From: Lentzea cavernae
GTDB taxonomy: Bacteria; Actinomycetota; Actinomycetes; Mycobacteriales; Pseudonocardiaceae
DNA length: 64,000 nucleotides
Assembly: GCF_014653695.1 (NCBI RefSeq)
Contig: NZ_BNAR01000001.1
Location: forward strand, 1,054,001 to 1,118,000
Direction: 5' to 3'
Shown here: positions 1-13,077 of the stretch, piece after piece
Numbering within the stretch: the stretch's first letter is position 1
Layout: every line of letters starts with the position of its first letter
Program-made: the position numbers and the translations under genes
Notes under the pieces: generated by a model
What the model was told of the DNA's origin: nothing
What the model saw: the letters and a program-made list of their open reading frames with translations, nothing else
The model's database searches: none

Positions 1-592
1 GGTACCGCAGTGCGGCCAGGGCGAGCGGTTCGGTGTTGTTCGCGATGCGGCCGTCGTAGGCGAGCTCGAACGCCTTGAGGATGTCGACGGTGTGCTTGCC
101 GGGCGGCAGGAACACGGTGGCGTGCTCGGCGCCCGGGATGTTCCACTCGAGGCCCTGGTAGACCAGCACGTCGCGCTGCGACCGGCGGACCTTCTCGATG
201 TCCGGCGTGATCTGGTCGATCGAGAACTTCTGGTGCGCGACCCCGCCGTGGTCGGTGATCACGACCCAGTCGAGGCCGAACTCGTGCGCCTTCGCGACCT
301 GCTGCGCGATCGTGTACTGGCCGTCGTCGGAGTACTGGGTGTGGATGTGGTGGTCGCCCGCGAACCAGCGGTCGCCGCCGCCCCACGGGTTGACGGGGAC
401 GTGCGCCGCGGCCGTGCCCGTGCCGACGGCGACTGCTCCGGCGGCGCCGGCCGCGATGCCGAGACCGGCCAGGAACCTGCGGCGCTCGACCGACGACGGG
501 CGGTCGTCCCCGGGGTCGAGCCAGCTGCCCTCGACCGGTTCGACCTCGTGGTGCGCGTGATCACCGTGCGGGTGATCGTGGGAGTGCGACAT
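1..592 (-). CDS. PHP-domain metallohydrolase, TAT-secreted (partial, C-terminus off window)
   Basis: Reads on the minus strand from an ATG at 592 and runs off the left edge without a stop, so only about 197 N-terminal residues are present. The start is His-rich (HSHDHPHGDHAHH), followed by a twin-arginine signal (RRRFLAG then a hydrophobic Ala/Gly stretch), so export by Tat is likely. The mature part opens with the PHP signature HHIHTQYSDDG and a later DHGG, metal ligands of the polymerase-and-histidinol-phosphatase fold; CehA/McbA-like secreted PHP proteins have this layout. Substrate cannot be read from the sequence. The His-rich head could bind metal (inference). Confidence 0.8.
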   Translation of the reverse strand, partial: MSHSHDHPHGDHAHHEVEPVEGSWLDPGDDRPSSVERRRFLAGLGIAAGAAGAVAVGTGTAAAHVPVNPWGGGDRWFAGDHHIHTQYSDDGQYTIAQQVAKAHEFGLDWVVITDHGGVAHQKFSIDQITPDIEKVRRSQRDVLVYQGLEWNIPGAEHATVFLPPGKHTVDILKAFELAYDGRIANNTEPLALAALRY

Positions 593-663
593 GCGCCGAT
601 CTCAGCCGGTCAACCTGTCGTGGCAAACGAACGCCAGATGAACCCTTGTACCGGGAATTTCGT

Positions 664-2049
664 TCACACGGCCTGGACGGCCAGCAACGCCAGGTCGTCG
701 TGGTCGTCGCGGTCGAGCCACTTGAGCACGGCCCGCTCGCAGTGCCGTGCGATCTCCTCGGCCGACAACCCCTTGCACTCCTTCAGCACCGCCCGCAGCC
801 GCTGCTCGCCGAACAGTTCCGAGCGGTCGGTGTGCGCGCGTGCCTCCGTGAACCCGTCGGAGTACAGCACCAGCGTGTCCCCCGGTGCCAGGGTCACCTG
901 CTCACCGGAGAACCGGACGTCCGCCAGGATGCCGACGATCGCTCCGGTCGCGCTCACCTCGTGCACGCTGCCGTCCGCCCGCAGGACCAGCGGCACGGGA
1001 TGGCCGCCGGACGCGAGCGACAGCCGCGCTCCCCCGTCGGCCAGCGGCACCAGGTCACCGACGACGAGCGTGGTGAACAGCTTCGAGCCGGTGGCGCGCA
1101 ACGACGTGTTCAGCAGGTGCAGCAGCCGCACCGGGTTCGTCTCGACCAGCGACAGCGCCTGCAGCGACTGCCGGACGCGTCCACTGTGGACCGCGGCCTC
1201 CAGGCCGTGGCCGCAGACGTCGCCCAGCACGAACGTCGCCGAACCGTCCGTGCGCGGGTGCACGTCGTAGAAGTCGCCGCCGACCAACGCTCGCTGGTGG
1301 GCGGGGATGAACACCGAGGCCATCGTCACGCCGCGCACCTCGGGCAGCGGCAACGGCAGCAGCGCCGACCGCAGGATCTCGATCGTCCGCTGCTGCTCGG
1401 TCAGCTTCGACGACGACTCCAGCGCCGCGGCGGCGTGCTTGCCGAACAGCCGCACGCGTTCCACGTCGTTCGGCGCGAACTCGCCCTTCCGCACCACGAC
1501 CAGCGCGCCGCCGACCCCGAGCGGCACGGCCAGCGCGCAGCCGAAGTCCTCCGGCACACCCCAGCTGCCTTCACCCAAAGAGGTGATCCTGGTCAGGGTC
1601 GACGTGCCGGTCAGGACCTCGGCGATCTCCGACGCGCGGCGGGGCGTGCGCGTGACCGTCGGCTCACCGCCGTCGCAGCGCCACCACTCGAGCCGATCAC
1701 GTGTGGCGGGCACCACAGCGACGCAGTGCTCGCCCAGCAACTCGGCTGAGAGCTGCACGATCGACTTCAGCGTCAGCTCGCGCGACGTGCCGCCGGCGAG
1801 CCGCAGGTGCGCGTGGTCGAGCGTGGAGTCCGTGAAGTACCAGGCACTCCAGCCGTCGCCGAGATCGTGCTGGCGGCCCGCGACGTGCACGTCGAACTGC
1901 CCGCCGAGGCCCAGGCGGGGGAACCGCTCGGCGGCCGCGGCGTTGCGCACGCGCACCACTCCGGACGGGTCCACGACGAAGACGGCTTCGCGCAGCCCGT
2001 CCACCAGGCGCTGCCAGCCGTCGAGGTCGATGCCCACGACGCTGCTCAT
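664..2049 (-). CDS. PAS-GAF-SpoIIE (PP2C) serine phosphatase, RsbU-like
   Basis: 461 residues. The N-terminus is PAS-like (EAVFVVDPSGVVRVRN), the middle is a GAF-like sensor segment, and the C-terminal ~220 residues are a SpoIIE/PP2C phosphatase with metal-binding motifs GGDFYDVHP, VLGDVCGHGLEAA and LYSDGFTEAR. Such enzymes dephosphorylate STAS-domain anti-sigma antagonists in response to a sensed signal. Two STAS proteins and an RsbW-type kinase lie within 6 kb (6536-8096), which fits a partner-switching role, although the pairing is inferred from proximity only. It is divergent from the HAMP-array hybrid kinase that follows. Start ATG at 2049 places the PAS domain complete. Confidence 0.9.
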   Translation of the reverse strand: MSSVVGIDLDGWQRLVDGLREAVFVVDPSGVVRVRNAAAAERFPRLGLGGQFDVHVAGRQHDLGDGWSAWYFTDSTLDHAHLRLAGGTSRELTLKSIVQLSAELLGEHCVAVVPATRDRLEWWRCDGGEPTVTRTPRRASEIAEVLTGTSTLTRITSLGEGSWGVPEDFGCALAVPLGVGGALVVVRKGEFAPNDVERVRLFGKHAAAALESSSKLTEQQRTIEILRSALLPLPLPEVRGVTMASVFIPAHQRALVGGDFYDVHPRTDGSATFVLGDVCGHGLEAAVHSGRVRQSLQALSLVETNPVRLLHLLNTSLRATGSKLFTTLVVGDLVPLADGGARLSLASGGHPVPLVLRADGSVHEVSATGAIVGILADVRFSGEQVTLAPGDTLVLYSDGFTEARAHTDRSELFGEQRLRAVLKECKGLSAEEIARHCERAVLKWLDRDDHDDLALLAVQAV

Positions 2050-2186
2050 CCGCTGGTGTCCAGTGCAGCCGGCCGGATCATCACGGCCTCCTGCGGGTTG
2101 TTTGCGTGCATCGCGGCATCAAGTTACCTCGCTCCCAACCTAACGTGGCAGTCTTGGCTCCGACCACCGAGGCACGGAGGCTTGGA

Positions 2187-6335
<4,149 letters not shown>

Positions 6336-6352
6336 GCGGCAAGAGGTGGGCT

Positions 6353-6374
6353 GCCCGTTCCGCGTGGAACGGGC
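6353..6374. terminator. Inverted repeat after the hybrid kinase
   Basis: GCCCGTTCC-gcgt-GGAACGGGC, a perfect 9-bp stem with a 4-nt loop, starting 17 nt after the kinase stop codon. No T-run follows, as is usual in high-GC actinobacteria. Confidence 0.55.
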
Positions 6375-6535
6375 GAGCCGCCCTCCACCCACGCAATGGC
6401 GAAGCCGAGGCGTGCGTACCTCTACCGCCCTGACCAGCGGTGAAACGCAGCCACGACGGCGATGACCGGCACCGGCCTGTCCCAGGCCAACGCAAGCCGA
6501 CCCGAGCACGCCCGGTCAGCCGGTCAGCCAGCCGG

Positions 6536-6883
6536 TCAGAGAGCCGAGTCCACGGCCTCCTGCACAGCCGCGTCCACCGACTCGAACAGGCTCAGCACCT
6601 CAGCCACGTCCGCCAGCTCGAACAACCGCCGAACCGGCCCCTGAGCAGCCGCGATCCGCAGCTGTCCACCGGCCTCGACCAGCCGCCGGTGCCAGTCCAG
6701 CACCAATGCCAGCCCGGTCGAGTCCATGAAGTCCAGCTGGGCCAGGTCCAGCACCGCGTGGGCCCCTGTGACGTCCGCGTCCATCCGGGCGGACAGCAAG
6801 GGCACGGTGTCGATGTCCAGTTCGCCGGCGACGGCGAGCACTCGCCATCCCCGCTGGACCTCGCTGCCGACGTTGAGCTCCAT
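6536..6883 (-). CDS. STAS-domain anti-sigma factor antagonist
   Basis: 115 residues from ATG 6883 (preceded by a purine-rich GGAAGG segment). A single STAS fold: VAGELDIDTVPLL, then AVLDLAQLDFMDSTGLALVL, where the serine in DSTG is the conserved phospho-acceptor of SpoIIAA/RsbV proteins. Phosphorylation by an RsbW-type kinase would switch its binding. Its divergent neighbour at 7001 encodes exactly such a kinase, 117 bp away, so the two are likely partners (inference). Confidence 0.9.
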   Translation of the reverse strand: MELNVGSEVQRGWRVLAVAGELDIDTVPLLSARMDADVTGAHAVLDLAQLDFMDSTGLALVLDWHRRLVEAGGQLRIAAAQGPVRRLFELADVAEVLSLFESVDAAVQEAVDSAL

Positions 6884-7000
6884 CGTCGCCGTTTCCTTCC
6901 GCCACGCCCGACTCGTGCGACCCAAATCGTGCAGCACGACGTCCGACCATGCGACCACCGGGGGGCTGAAAGATCCGGACGACCCGCCGGATGTGCGACG

Positions 7001-7396
7001 ATGCGCCTTGTGTTGAACGACCCACTGGCAGAGGTGCGGGTGACCCTGACCGCCGAGGGCGGTTCGTGCGCTCGCGCACGTCAGGTGGTGCGCGAGGCCG
7101 CTGCCTCGTGGGAGTTGTCGGAGGACCTGGCCGACGACGCGCAGCTCGTCGTGACGGAGCTGGTGTCCAACAGCATCGACCACGGTGAGGGACCGATCAC
7201 ACTCACGGTGAGCCGCAGGGCCGGCGGGATGCTGGTCGAGGTGCACGACGAGTCGTCGCGGATGCCCCAGATCAGGCCCGTGGACCCCAACAGCGCGCGT
7301 GGGCGCGGCATGCAGCTCGTGCAGGCGCTGAGCGTGCGGTGGGGCACGACGCCGCAGCAGAGTGGGAAAGTCGTCTGGGCTCAGCTAGAAGCGTGA
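7001..7396 (+). CDS. Anti-sigma regulatory factor, RsbW/SpoIIAB-type serine kinase (HATPase_c)
   Basis: 131 residues. GHKL ATP-binding motifs are present: N-box ELVSNSIDHGEG, G1 region VEVHDESSRMP and G2 RGRGMQLVQAL. Proteins of this type bind a sigma factor or phosphorylate STAS antagonists. It is divergent from the STAS gene ending at 6536 and co-directional with a second STAS gene at 7749. Start ATG 7001 was preferred because the much longer upstream frame has no coding character. Confidence 0.9.
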   Translation: MRLVLNDPLAEVRVTLTAEGGSCARARQVVREAAASWELSEDLADDAQLVVTELVSNSIDHGEGPITLTVSRRAGGMLVEVHDESSRMPQIRPVDPNSARGRGMQLVQALSVRWGTTPQQSGKVVWAQLEA

Positions 7397-7417
7397 AAAC
7401 GGGGTACCTGTCCCCGT

Positions 7418-7651
7418 ATGACCGCTCTTCCGCCCGACCCCGATCCCGCCCGCACCCCCGGCCTCGAGCCCGGTGGCGGGGTGAACCCGGGAGACACCCC
7501 GCCGGACTCGGGATCGACCACCGAAGGTCTCAGCCACCACGAGCGGAAGCCGCCGACGGCGACCGCCGGGCGCATTGTGATCGCGATCATCGTGCTGTTC
7601 GCGGTGCTGGTGGCCGCCATGCTCCTGACCCGGGCTTTCCTGCTCGCCTGA
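7418..7651 (+). CDS. Small membrane protein, DUF6480-like
   Basis: 77 residues. Acidic/proline-rich head beginning with PDPDPARTPGLEPGGG, then a single C-terminal transmembrane helix (IVIAIIVLFAVLVAAMLLT). The PDPDP...TPGLEPGGGV pattern matches a small actinobacterial family known as DUF6480; function is unknown. It lies 21 nt after the anti-sigma factor gene and could be co-transcribed with it. Confidence 0.72.
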   Translation: MTALPPDPDPARTPGLEPGGGVNPGDTPPDSGSTTEGLSHHERKPPTATAGRIVIAIIVLFAVLVAAMLLTRAFLLA

Positions 7652-7748
7652 GCGGTCGTCCGGAGGACCCGTCCGCGACCTGACGAGCCGTGTTCAGGTT
7701 GTGGTCGTCGCACGGTGACGCGTACGGTCGGTGCGGACGGGAGTCTTG

Positions 7749-8096
7749 ATGAATCAGCTTCGACAGAGAACTACCTATGTCCAGTCCATCCCGATCGTCG
7801 CCCTGACCGGCGAGATCGACATGATGTCCTCGGCACCGGTCACCAGCAGGCTCGCCGAGTTGCTCGACCGCAAGCCGCCCGCACTGGTCGTCGACCTGCG
7901 GGAAGTGCGCTTCTTCGGGTCCGAGGGGATCCGCGCGCTGGTGGAGACGCAGCACCAGGCCGATGTGCTCGGCATCAAGTTCGGTGTCGTCAGCGACACC
8001 AGGATCGTGCTGCGACCGTTGCAGATGACCGCTGTCGACCAGTTGCTGAGGCTGTTCGCCGACGTCGACGACGCGGTGACCGCGCTGAGCGCCTGA
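7749..8096 (+). CDS. STAS-domain anti-sigma factor antagonist (second copy)
   Basis: 115 residues from ATG 7749 (GGGAG 5 nt upstream; an in-frame GTG at 7731 has no ribosome site). STAS pattern: VALTGEIDMMSSAPV, LVVDLREVRFFGSEGIRALV. The phospho-acceptor loop reads GSEG, with the conserved serine present. Same fold as the product of 6536-6883 but only distantly similar, so the two may answer to different phosphatases or kinases. Confidence 0.88.
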   Translation: MNQLRQRTTYVQSIPIVALTGEIDMMSSAPVTSRLAELLDRKPPALVVDLREVRFFGSEGIRALVETQHQADVLGIKFGVVSDTRIVLRPLQMTAVDQLLRLFADVDDAVTALSA

Positions 8097-8103
8097 GCGT
8101 CCG

Positions 8104-8988
8104 CTAGGCCGCGGACGAGTTCCGCGCGCGAGACCGTTCGACGAGGGACAGCAACAGGCCTTCCTTGGTGGACCACGGCGAGATGTCCACGACGTCGTGC
8201 CCCGACACCCTCATCAACCCCTCCGCGACCACCGCGCCCGCCAGCGACTGCTGGGCCCGGTGGCGCGAGATCCCCGGCAGCGCCGCCCGTTCGCGCACGG
8301 ACAGCTTCGCGAGGCGCGGAATCCACTTCTCCAGGTCCCTGAGCCGCAACTGGCGTGACGCGTAGGTGCCGTTGCGGGCGCCGGCGAGGCGGGCCAGCTG
8401 TTCGAACACCTTCGAGCACCCGACCGCGCGATCGCTCTCACCCCAGGGGAACGCGGTCTCCAGCCTGTCCGCCACCTCGGAGCGCATGTCCGCGACGGTG
8501 AGGCCGGCCCTCGTCAGAGTCCTTGCGCCCAAAGGCAACGACACCGCGCGCTCGGGCTCGGCGCCGGAACCGGCGGCCAGTTCGACGGTGCCGCCGCCGA
8601 CGTCCAGCACGACCATGGAGCCCGCGCTCCAGCCGAACCAGTGCCGGGCGGCGGCGTAGGACAGGCGTGCTTCTTCCTTGCCGGACAACACCTTCAACTC
8701 GACGCCGGTGCGTCTGGCCACCTTGCGGATGACCTCGGCGGAGTTCGTGCTGTCACGAACGGAGGAGGTGGCGAAGGGCAGGAACGGGACGTCGCCCGCC
8801 TTCTTGCGGGCGGCCAGGACGGCGGTGCAGAGCGACTCGACGCCGGCGGCGCTGATGGCGCCGCGCTCGTCGATCTCGCGGTCGAGTCTCAGCCGGACCT
8901 TGTGGGACACCAGCGGACGCAGCAGGTCTCGTTCCACGACCACCAGGTGTGCGCTGAAGCACCCGACGTCCAGAACTCCGACCGACAT
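8104..8988 (-). CDS. Ppx/GppA-family phosphatase
   Basis: 294 residues from ATG 8988, which has AAGGAAGG just upstream; a TTG at 9009 in frame is less likely. ASKHA-fold phosphate loops: VGVLDVGCFSAHLVVVE near the start and VVLDVGGGTVELAAG in the middle, with KEEARLSYAA between. The family hydrolyses polyphosphate or pppGpp; which of these cannot be decided from sequence, and the first loop (DVGCFS instead of DxGSNS) is atypical. Convergent with the STAS gene, 7 nt apart. Confidence 0.85.
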   Translation of the reverse strand: MSVGVLDVGCFSAHLVVVERDLLRPLVSHKVRLRLDREIDERGAISAAGVESLCTAVLAARKKAGDVPFLPFATSSVRDSTNSAEVIRKVARRTGVELKVLSGKEEARLSYAAARHWFGWSAGSMVVLDVGGGTVELAAGSGAEPERAVSLPLGARTLTRAGLTVADMRSEVADRLETAFPWGESDRAVGCSKVFEQLARLAGARNGTYASRQLRLRDLEKWIPRLAKLSVRERAALPGISRHRAQQSLAGAVVAEGLMRVSGHDVVDISPWSTKEGLLLSLVERSRARNSSAA

Positions 8989-9097
8989 CCGCCACCTTCC
9001 TTCTACCAAGTCTTCTTTACCTCATCGGTGGCCATTGTGCGGAACCTCGGCCCCGAACAGGCGAACTTGACCCGATGAGATGCGTTACAGTCACCGA

Positions 9098-10084
9098 ATG
9101 TCACTGGCGGAGATACCTTCCCGGCTCGAACGCGCCCTCGGCAAGGCACATTCCGGCGTAATCGTGCTGGCGGTGGACGGCCTCTCGTCGGACGTGGCCA
9201 AACAGTCCTGGCTGTCGGCCTCCTCCGTCGACACGCTGTCGTCGACCGTGCCCTCGACGTCCGCGACGGCGCTGCTGACCGCGGTGACGGGAGTCTCCGC
9301 CGACGTCCACCGCGTACCGGGAACGGTGTACCGCAACGGATCCGGCCTCGTGCACGCCATCAACGGCGCCCCCGCGATCCCGGACCTGCCGACCGTGCTG
9401 GAACGCCGCGGCGCGACCGTGCTGGCACGGGAGCTCGACCTCCTCGAAGGCACCTGGGCACAGGCGCTCCTGCGGGGATGCACCCGTGTACCCGCGCCCG
9501 CCAGGCACAAACTCACCGCCCAGGCGGAGGATCCGCCGCTGCTCGTGGCCAACGTCGTCGCCGATCTCGACAAGGCACTGGAGGGCTCGAGGTTCCTCTG
9601 GACGTACGTCAACATCGACGACCACGTGCACCGCCACGGTTACGACGAGTCGGTGCACGAGGCCATGCTCCGTCTGGACGCGCACGCTTCTCGTTGGGCC
9701 GCAAAGGGGTGGACCGTCGTGGCGCACTCCGACCACGGCCAGGTCGCCGTCGATCCCGACCCGGACCTCGTCGAGGCGTGGGACGCGATCGTGCGCGAGG
9801 AGTGCGTGATCCCGTCCGGTGGCGCGGGCCGCACGCGGTGGCTGTACCCGAAGGCGGACCGCGTGGAGGCCGTTTTCGACCGCGTGGCAACGACTCTGGG
9901 CGACACGGCGACCGTGCACCACGCCACCGAACTCGGTCTGCCGCAACCCGAGACGGGCCCCGTCGTCGCGGTGGCCGCGTCACCGCGGTTCCCGATCCCG
10001 GACCCGTCGGCGCGCTTCGAGCACGGAGGCCTGAGCCGCGACGAGATCGACGTCCCCTTCGCGGTCTGGCAAGCCGTACAGTGA
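9098..10084 (+). CDS. Alkaline-phosphatase-superfamily phosphodiesterase/nucleotide pyrophosphatase-like protein
   Basis: About 328 residues. Metal-site motifs of the type I phosphodiesterase/NPP fold are visible: VLAVDGLSSD near the start, a Ser/Thr-rich nucleophile region (STVPSTSATALLTAVTG), VNIDDHVHRHG, VAHSDHGQ and FEHGGLS near the end. No signal peptide, so it appears cytosolic. In-frame ATGs at 9080 and 9098 are both possible; 9098 removes a short unsupported head. Followed after 4 nt by an acetyltransferase gene, so the two form an operon. Substrate unknown. Confidence 0.82.
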   Translation: MSLAEIPSRLERALGKAHSGVIVLAVDGLSSDVAKQSWLSASSVDTLSSTVPSTSATALLTAVTGVSADVHRVPGTVYRNGSGLVHAINGAPAIPDLPTVLERRGATVLARELDLLEGTWAQALLRGCTRVPAPARHKLTAQAEDPPLLVANVVADLDKALEGSRFLWTYVNIDDHVHRHGYDESVHEAMLRLDAHASRWAAKGWTVVAHSDHGQVAVDPDPDLVEAWDAIVREECVIPSGGAGRTRWLYPKADRVEAVFDRVATTLGDTATVHHATELGLPQPETGPVVAVAASPRFPIPDPSARFEHGGLSRDEIDVPFAVWQAVQ

Positions 10085-10088
10085 GCGT

Positions 10089-11075
10089 GTGCACGTCGAA
10101 TTCTCCAGCAGCATAAGGGAAATCGATTCTGCCGATTGGGATTCGGTGGTCCGCGCGGCGGGCGCGCCGGTCTTCTACCGACACGCGTACGTCAGCGCGT
10201 ACGAGCAGTTGCCGCTGACGCGGGTCGACGCGTTCGCGTACTTCGTGGTGCGCCACGAGGGGCAGTCGCTCGCCGTCATGCCCGCCTACCTCCAGACGGC
10301 CGCGAACCCGTTGCGCCGCCTGCACGAGGTGTACCCGGAGGCGGTCGGCCAGCCGGCGCTGCTCAGCCACACCTGGCACTGCTACGACGCGCACGTGCCC
10401 GCCGTCGCGGAGGTGCTGCCGCGGCTGCTGGAGGCGGTGGTCCGCACGGCGTCGATGTTCGGCGCGCGCTGGTTCGGGTTCATGAACGTCCAGCGCGGCA
10501 ACGCCCTCTCGCACGCGCTGCGGGCGGCCGGGCTGCCCGCGCGCCACCTCACCGACAGGTGGACCGGCGGCCTCACCACCTACGAGCACTACCTCGCGGG
10601 ACTGGGCCTGCGCGCCAGGGCGAACCTGCGGCGCAACGAGCGAAGATCGGGGGAGGCGGGCGTCACGGTCGAGGTGCTCCCCGTCGACCACGCCTCGCTC
10701 GACGAGATCACCCTGCTGTGCGTCAAGACCGCCAGCCGCTTCGAGAACAACGGGTACCACCCCGGCACCACCTTCGCGAGGTTCGTGACGGCACTGGGCG
10801 ACCTGGCGCAGGTGATCGAGGTCCGCCAGCACGGCAGGCTCGTCGCCGCCGGGGTCTGCCTCACCGACGCCACCCGCTTCCACACCTGGACGTGCGGCGT
10901 CGACTACGCCGTCGACGGCAACTACAGCCCCTACGGCGTGCTGTTCGCCGAGTCGGTCAGGCTCGCGATCCGCCTGGGCAAGTCCACGCTCGAGGGCGGC
11001 AGGGACAACGCGGCCTTCAAACGGCGGCACGGCCTGAGCCCACGCCATCTGGACGCTGTTCTCCACCGCGTCTGA
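10089..11075 (+). CDS. GNAT/FemAB-like acyltransferase (BioF2-like acetyltransferase domain)
   Basis: 328 residues from GTG 10089, only 4 nt after the upstream stop, indicating translational coupling. The C-terminal half has the BioF2/FemAB acyltransferase pattern (RANLRRNERRS, FHTWTCGVDYAVDGNYSPYGVL, LEGGRDNAAFKRRHG). Members of this group transfer acyl or aminoacyl groups in peptidoglycan or cell-surface pathways. Coupling with a phosphodiesterase suggests they act on the same metabolite (inference). Confidence 0.82.
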   Translation: MHVEFSSSIREIDSADWDSVVRAAGAPVFYRHAYVSAYEQLPLTRVDAFAYFVVRHEGQSLAVMPAYLQTAANPLRRLHEVYPEAVGQPALLSHTWHCYDAHVPAVAEVLPRLLEAVVRTASMFGARWFGFMNVQRGNALSHALRAAGLPARHLTDRWTGGLTTYEHYLAGLGLRARANLRRNERRSGEAGVTVEVLPVDHASLDEITLLCVKTASRFENNGYHPGTTFARFVTALGDLAQVIEVRQHGRLVAAGVCLTDATRFHTWTCGVDYAVDGNYSPYGVLFAESVRLAIRLGKSTLEGGRDNAAFKRRHGLSPRHLDAVLHRV

Positions 11076-11080
11076 CCGCC

Positions 11081-11106
11081 GAATTGTTCATCCTTGTGAA
11101 CAATTC
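11081..11106. terminator. AT-rich perfect inverted repeat
   Basis: GAATTGTTCA-tccttg-TGAACAATTC, a perfect 10-bp stem just after the acyltransferase stop and 180 bp before the GH88 gene. It may be a terminator, but it is unusually AT-rich for this genome, so an operator is also possible. Confidence 0.45.
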
Positions 11107-11286
11107 GAATTACAACGTCGGAATGCAGGTAGTTCACGTATCTGATCAGACCCGAACTCCGCCTTTACGCTGTTCAGCGGCCCAGCACAAGCCGAAGGAA
11201 TCAATTTTTGACGCACCTTTACACGGCTTGATCCGATCTGGCACTGTGTCGCCGGGCGCAAGACGAGAAAGGGACTGGACGGTCTC

Positions 11287-12492
11287 GTGAATCTGTCTCG
11301 ACGCACCCTTCTGGCTTCTGCGGCGGCCACTCCCCTGCTCACCGGAGCAGGTGTCGCCCTCGGCGCGGGAGAAGCCGCCGCTTCGCCCGCCAAGCTCCGC
11401 GCGGCCCTCGACTACGGCAACTCCAAGCTGAAGGCCGTCGCTCCGGGCATCACGTCGTTCCCGGAGATCACCCGTGCCGAGAAGTGGACCTACGTCGCCG
11501 ACGGCGGCTGGATCGGCGGGTTCTGGCCGGGCACGCTGTGGCTCGCGCACCTCGACAGCGGCGACGCGCAGTTCCGCGCGCTCGCCGAAGCCGCCAACGA
11601 CAGGCTGGCGCCGCGCCGCCTCGACCCCCGCGACCACGACCTGGGGTTCCTCTTCTACCCCTCCTGGATCACCGCGTACCGGCTCACCGGTGACGTCAAG
11701 TGGCGTGACGGCGCGATCGACGCCGCGAACACGCTGATCCAGCGCTGGAACGCGACCGGGAAGTTCATCCGCGCGTGGGGCAGGCTCGGCACGCCGGGCA
11801 ACGCGGGCCGCGTCATCATCGACACGATGATGAACCTGGACCTGCTCGCGTTCGCCACCGAGCAGACCGGCGACCGCAAGTACCTCGACATCGCGATCGC
11901 CCACGCCAGGACGACCCAGGCGCACTTCCTGCGCCAGGACGGCTCGACCCCGCACGTGTTCGACTTCAACCCCGACACCGGCGCGGCCGTCGGCCCGAAC
12001 ACCGTGCAGGGCTACAGCCCCACCTCGTCCTGGTCACGCGGCCAGGCGTGGGGCATCTACGGCTTCACGACGATGTACCGCCGCACGGGCCTGCGCGAGT
12101 TCCGCGACACCGCGCGCAAGATGTCCGACTACGCCCTGTCGGTGCTCACGCCGGACAGCGTGCCGGTGTGGGACTACCGCTCACCGCTGGGCGCCAACGA
12201 CATCAAGGACTCGTCGGCGGGCGCCATCATGGCGTGCGGCCTGCTCGACCTCGCGAAGGTCACCGGCACCGACCGCTACCGCGACCGGGCGCTGAAGATC
12301 CTCGACGGCCTCGTGAGCACCTGCCTGACGACCAGGTCCACGCGGGCCGAGGCGATCCTGGCGCGCGGCACCCGCAACCGCCCGTCCGAGGACGGCGTGG
12401 AGATCTCGCTGCCGTACGGCGACTACTACCTGTACGAGGCGATCCTGCGGGTGCTCAAGCCCGCGCAGATCGCCAAGGCCATCGGCCTGTAG
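11287..12492 (+). CDS. Secreted glycoside hydrolase family 88 (unsaturated glucuronyl/rhamnogalacturonyl hydrolase-like)
   Basis: 401 residues from GTG 11287. A twin-arginine signal (SRRTLLASAAATPLL...) is followed by an (alpha/alpha)6 barrel with GH88 features: GGWIGGFWPGTLWLA, IIDTMMNLDLL (a conserved catalytic-type Asp), SRGQAWGIYGF and IKDSSAGAIMACGL. These enzymes remove the 4,5-unsaturated uronic acid left by polysaccharide lyases through hydration of the double bond. Length is typical. No lyase is adjacent, so it probably works with enzymes encoded elsewhere. Ends 5 bp from the convergent gene. Confidence 0.88.
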   Translation: MNLSRRTLLASAAATPLLTGAGVALGAGEAAASPAKLRAALDYGNSKLKAVAPGITSFPEITRAEKWTYVADGGWIGGFWPGTLWLAHLDSGDAQFRALAEAANDRLAPRRLDPRDHDLGFLFYPSWITAYRLTGDVKWRDGAIDAANTLIQRWNATGKFIRAWGRLGTPGNAGRVIIDTMMNLDLLAFATEQTGDRKYLDIAIAHARTTQAHFLRQDGSTPHVFDFNPDTGAAVGPNTVQGYSPTSSWSRGQAWGIYGFTTMYRRTGLREFRDTARKMSDYALSVLTPDSVPVWDYRSPLGANDIKDSSAGAIMACGLLDLAKVTGTDRYRDRALKILDGLVSTCLTTRSTRAEAILARGTRNRPSEDGVEISLPYGDYYLYEAILRVLKPAQIAKAIGL

Positions 12493-12497
12493 CCGCT

Positions 12498-13052
12498 CTA
12501 CTGCTCGATCACGTTCGCCGTCGGCCCGTTGTTCCAGGTGGCCTCCAGCCTGGACAACCGGCCGGCGGCGTTGCGGAAGTTCACCACCAGCGGCCCGCCG
12601 GGCTGCTCCACGGACACCGAGTACCCGTCCGCGGGGGTCGCCGACAACGCCTGCACCCCCTGCTGGCGGTACCGCACGACCACGTCACCGCCGCGCAGGT
12701 TGAACGCGTGCACGTACGAGCCGTCCGACTGCCATTCCCCCTGCGGCGATTGAGCCGAGGTGGGACGCGCATCCGTACTACTGGGAGGAGCCGGTACAGA
12801 TGTGGTGATGACAGGAGGCCTGGTGGACGAAGGCGTGACAGGCGGCGGGGTGTCGATGGAGGCACCGGTCTCGGGCACCGGGACGCTGATCGAGGTGACG
12901 GTCGGCATCGGGAGCACGGCCGAACCGGTGGTGATCTCCACGGCAGCGACCGGCGCGGGTTCCATCGCCCATCGGATGCCGAACCAGGACAGACCGACGG
13001 CGACCGCGGTCACCAGCGCCCAGGCGGCCAGGTATCCGGCGGACCTTCTCAC
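12498..13052 (-). CDS. Hypothetical single-pass membrane protein with Pro/Thr-rich stalk
   Basis: 184 residues from GTG 13052, chosen because GGGAGG lies 9 nt upstream; an ATG at 13079 is also in frame and would overlap the divergent ATG. One N-terminal transmembrane helix (YLAAWALVTAVAVGLSWFGI), a long Pro/Ser/Thr linker, then an ~75-residue extracytoplasmic domain with a regular beta pattern (GDVVVRYRQQGVQAL ... ATWNNGP). No family recognised. Divergent from a two-component system, which may regulate it or be modulated by it. Confidence 0.7.
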   Translation of the reverse strand: MRRSAGYLAAWALVTAVAVGLSWFGIRWAMEPAPVAAVEITTGSAVLPMPTVTSISVPVPETGASIDTPPPVTPSSTRPPVITTSVPAPPSSTDARPTSAQSPQGEWQSDGSYVHAFNLRGGDVVVRYRQQGVQALSATPADGYSVSVEQPGGPLVVNFRNAAGRLSRLEATWNNGPTANVIEQ

Positions 13053-13077
13053 TGCGACGATCCTCCCGTAGCGGCTC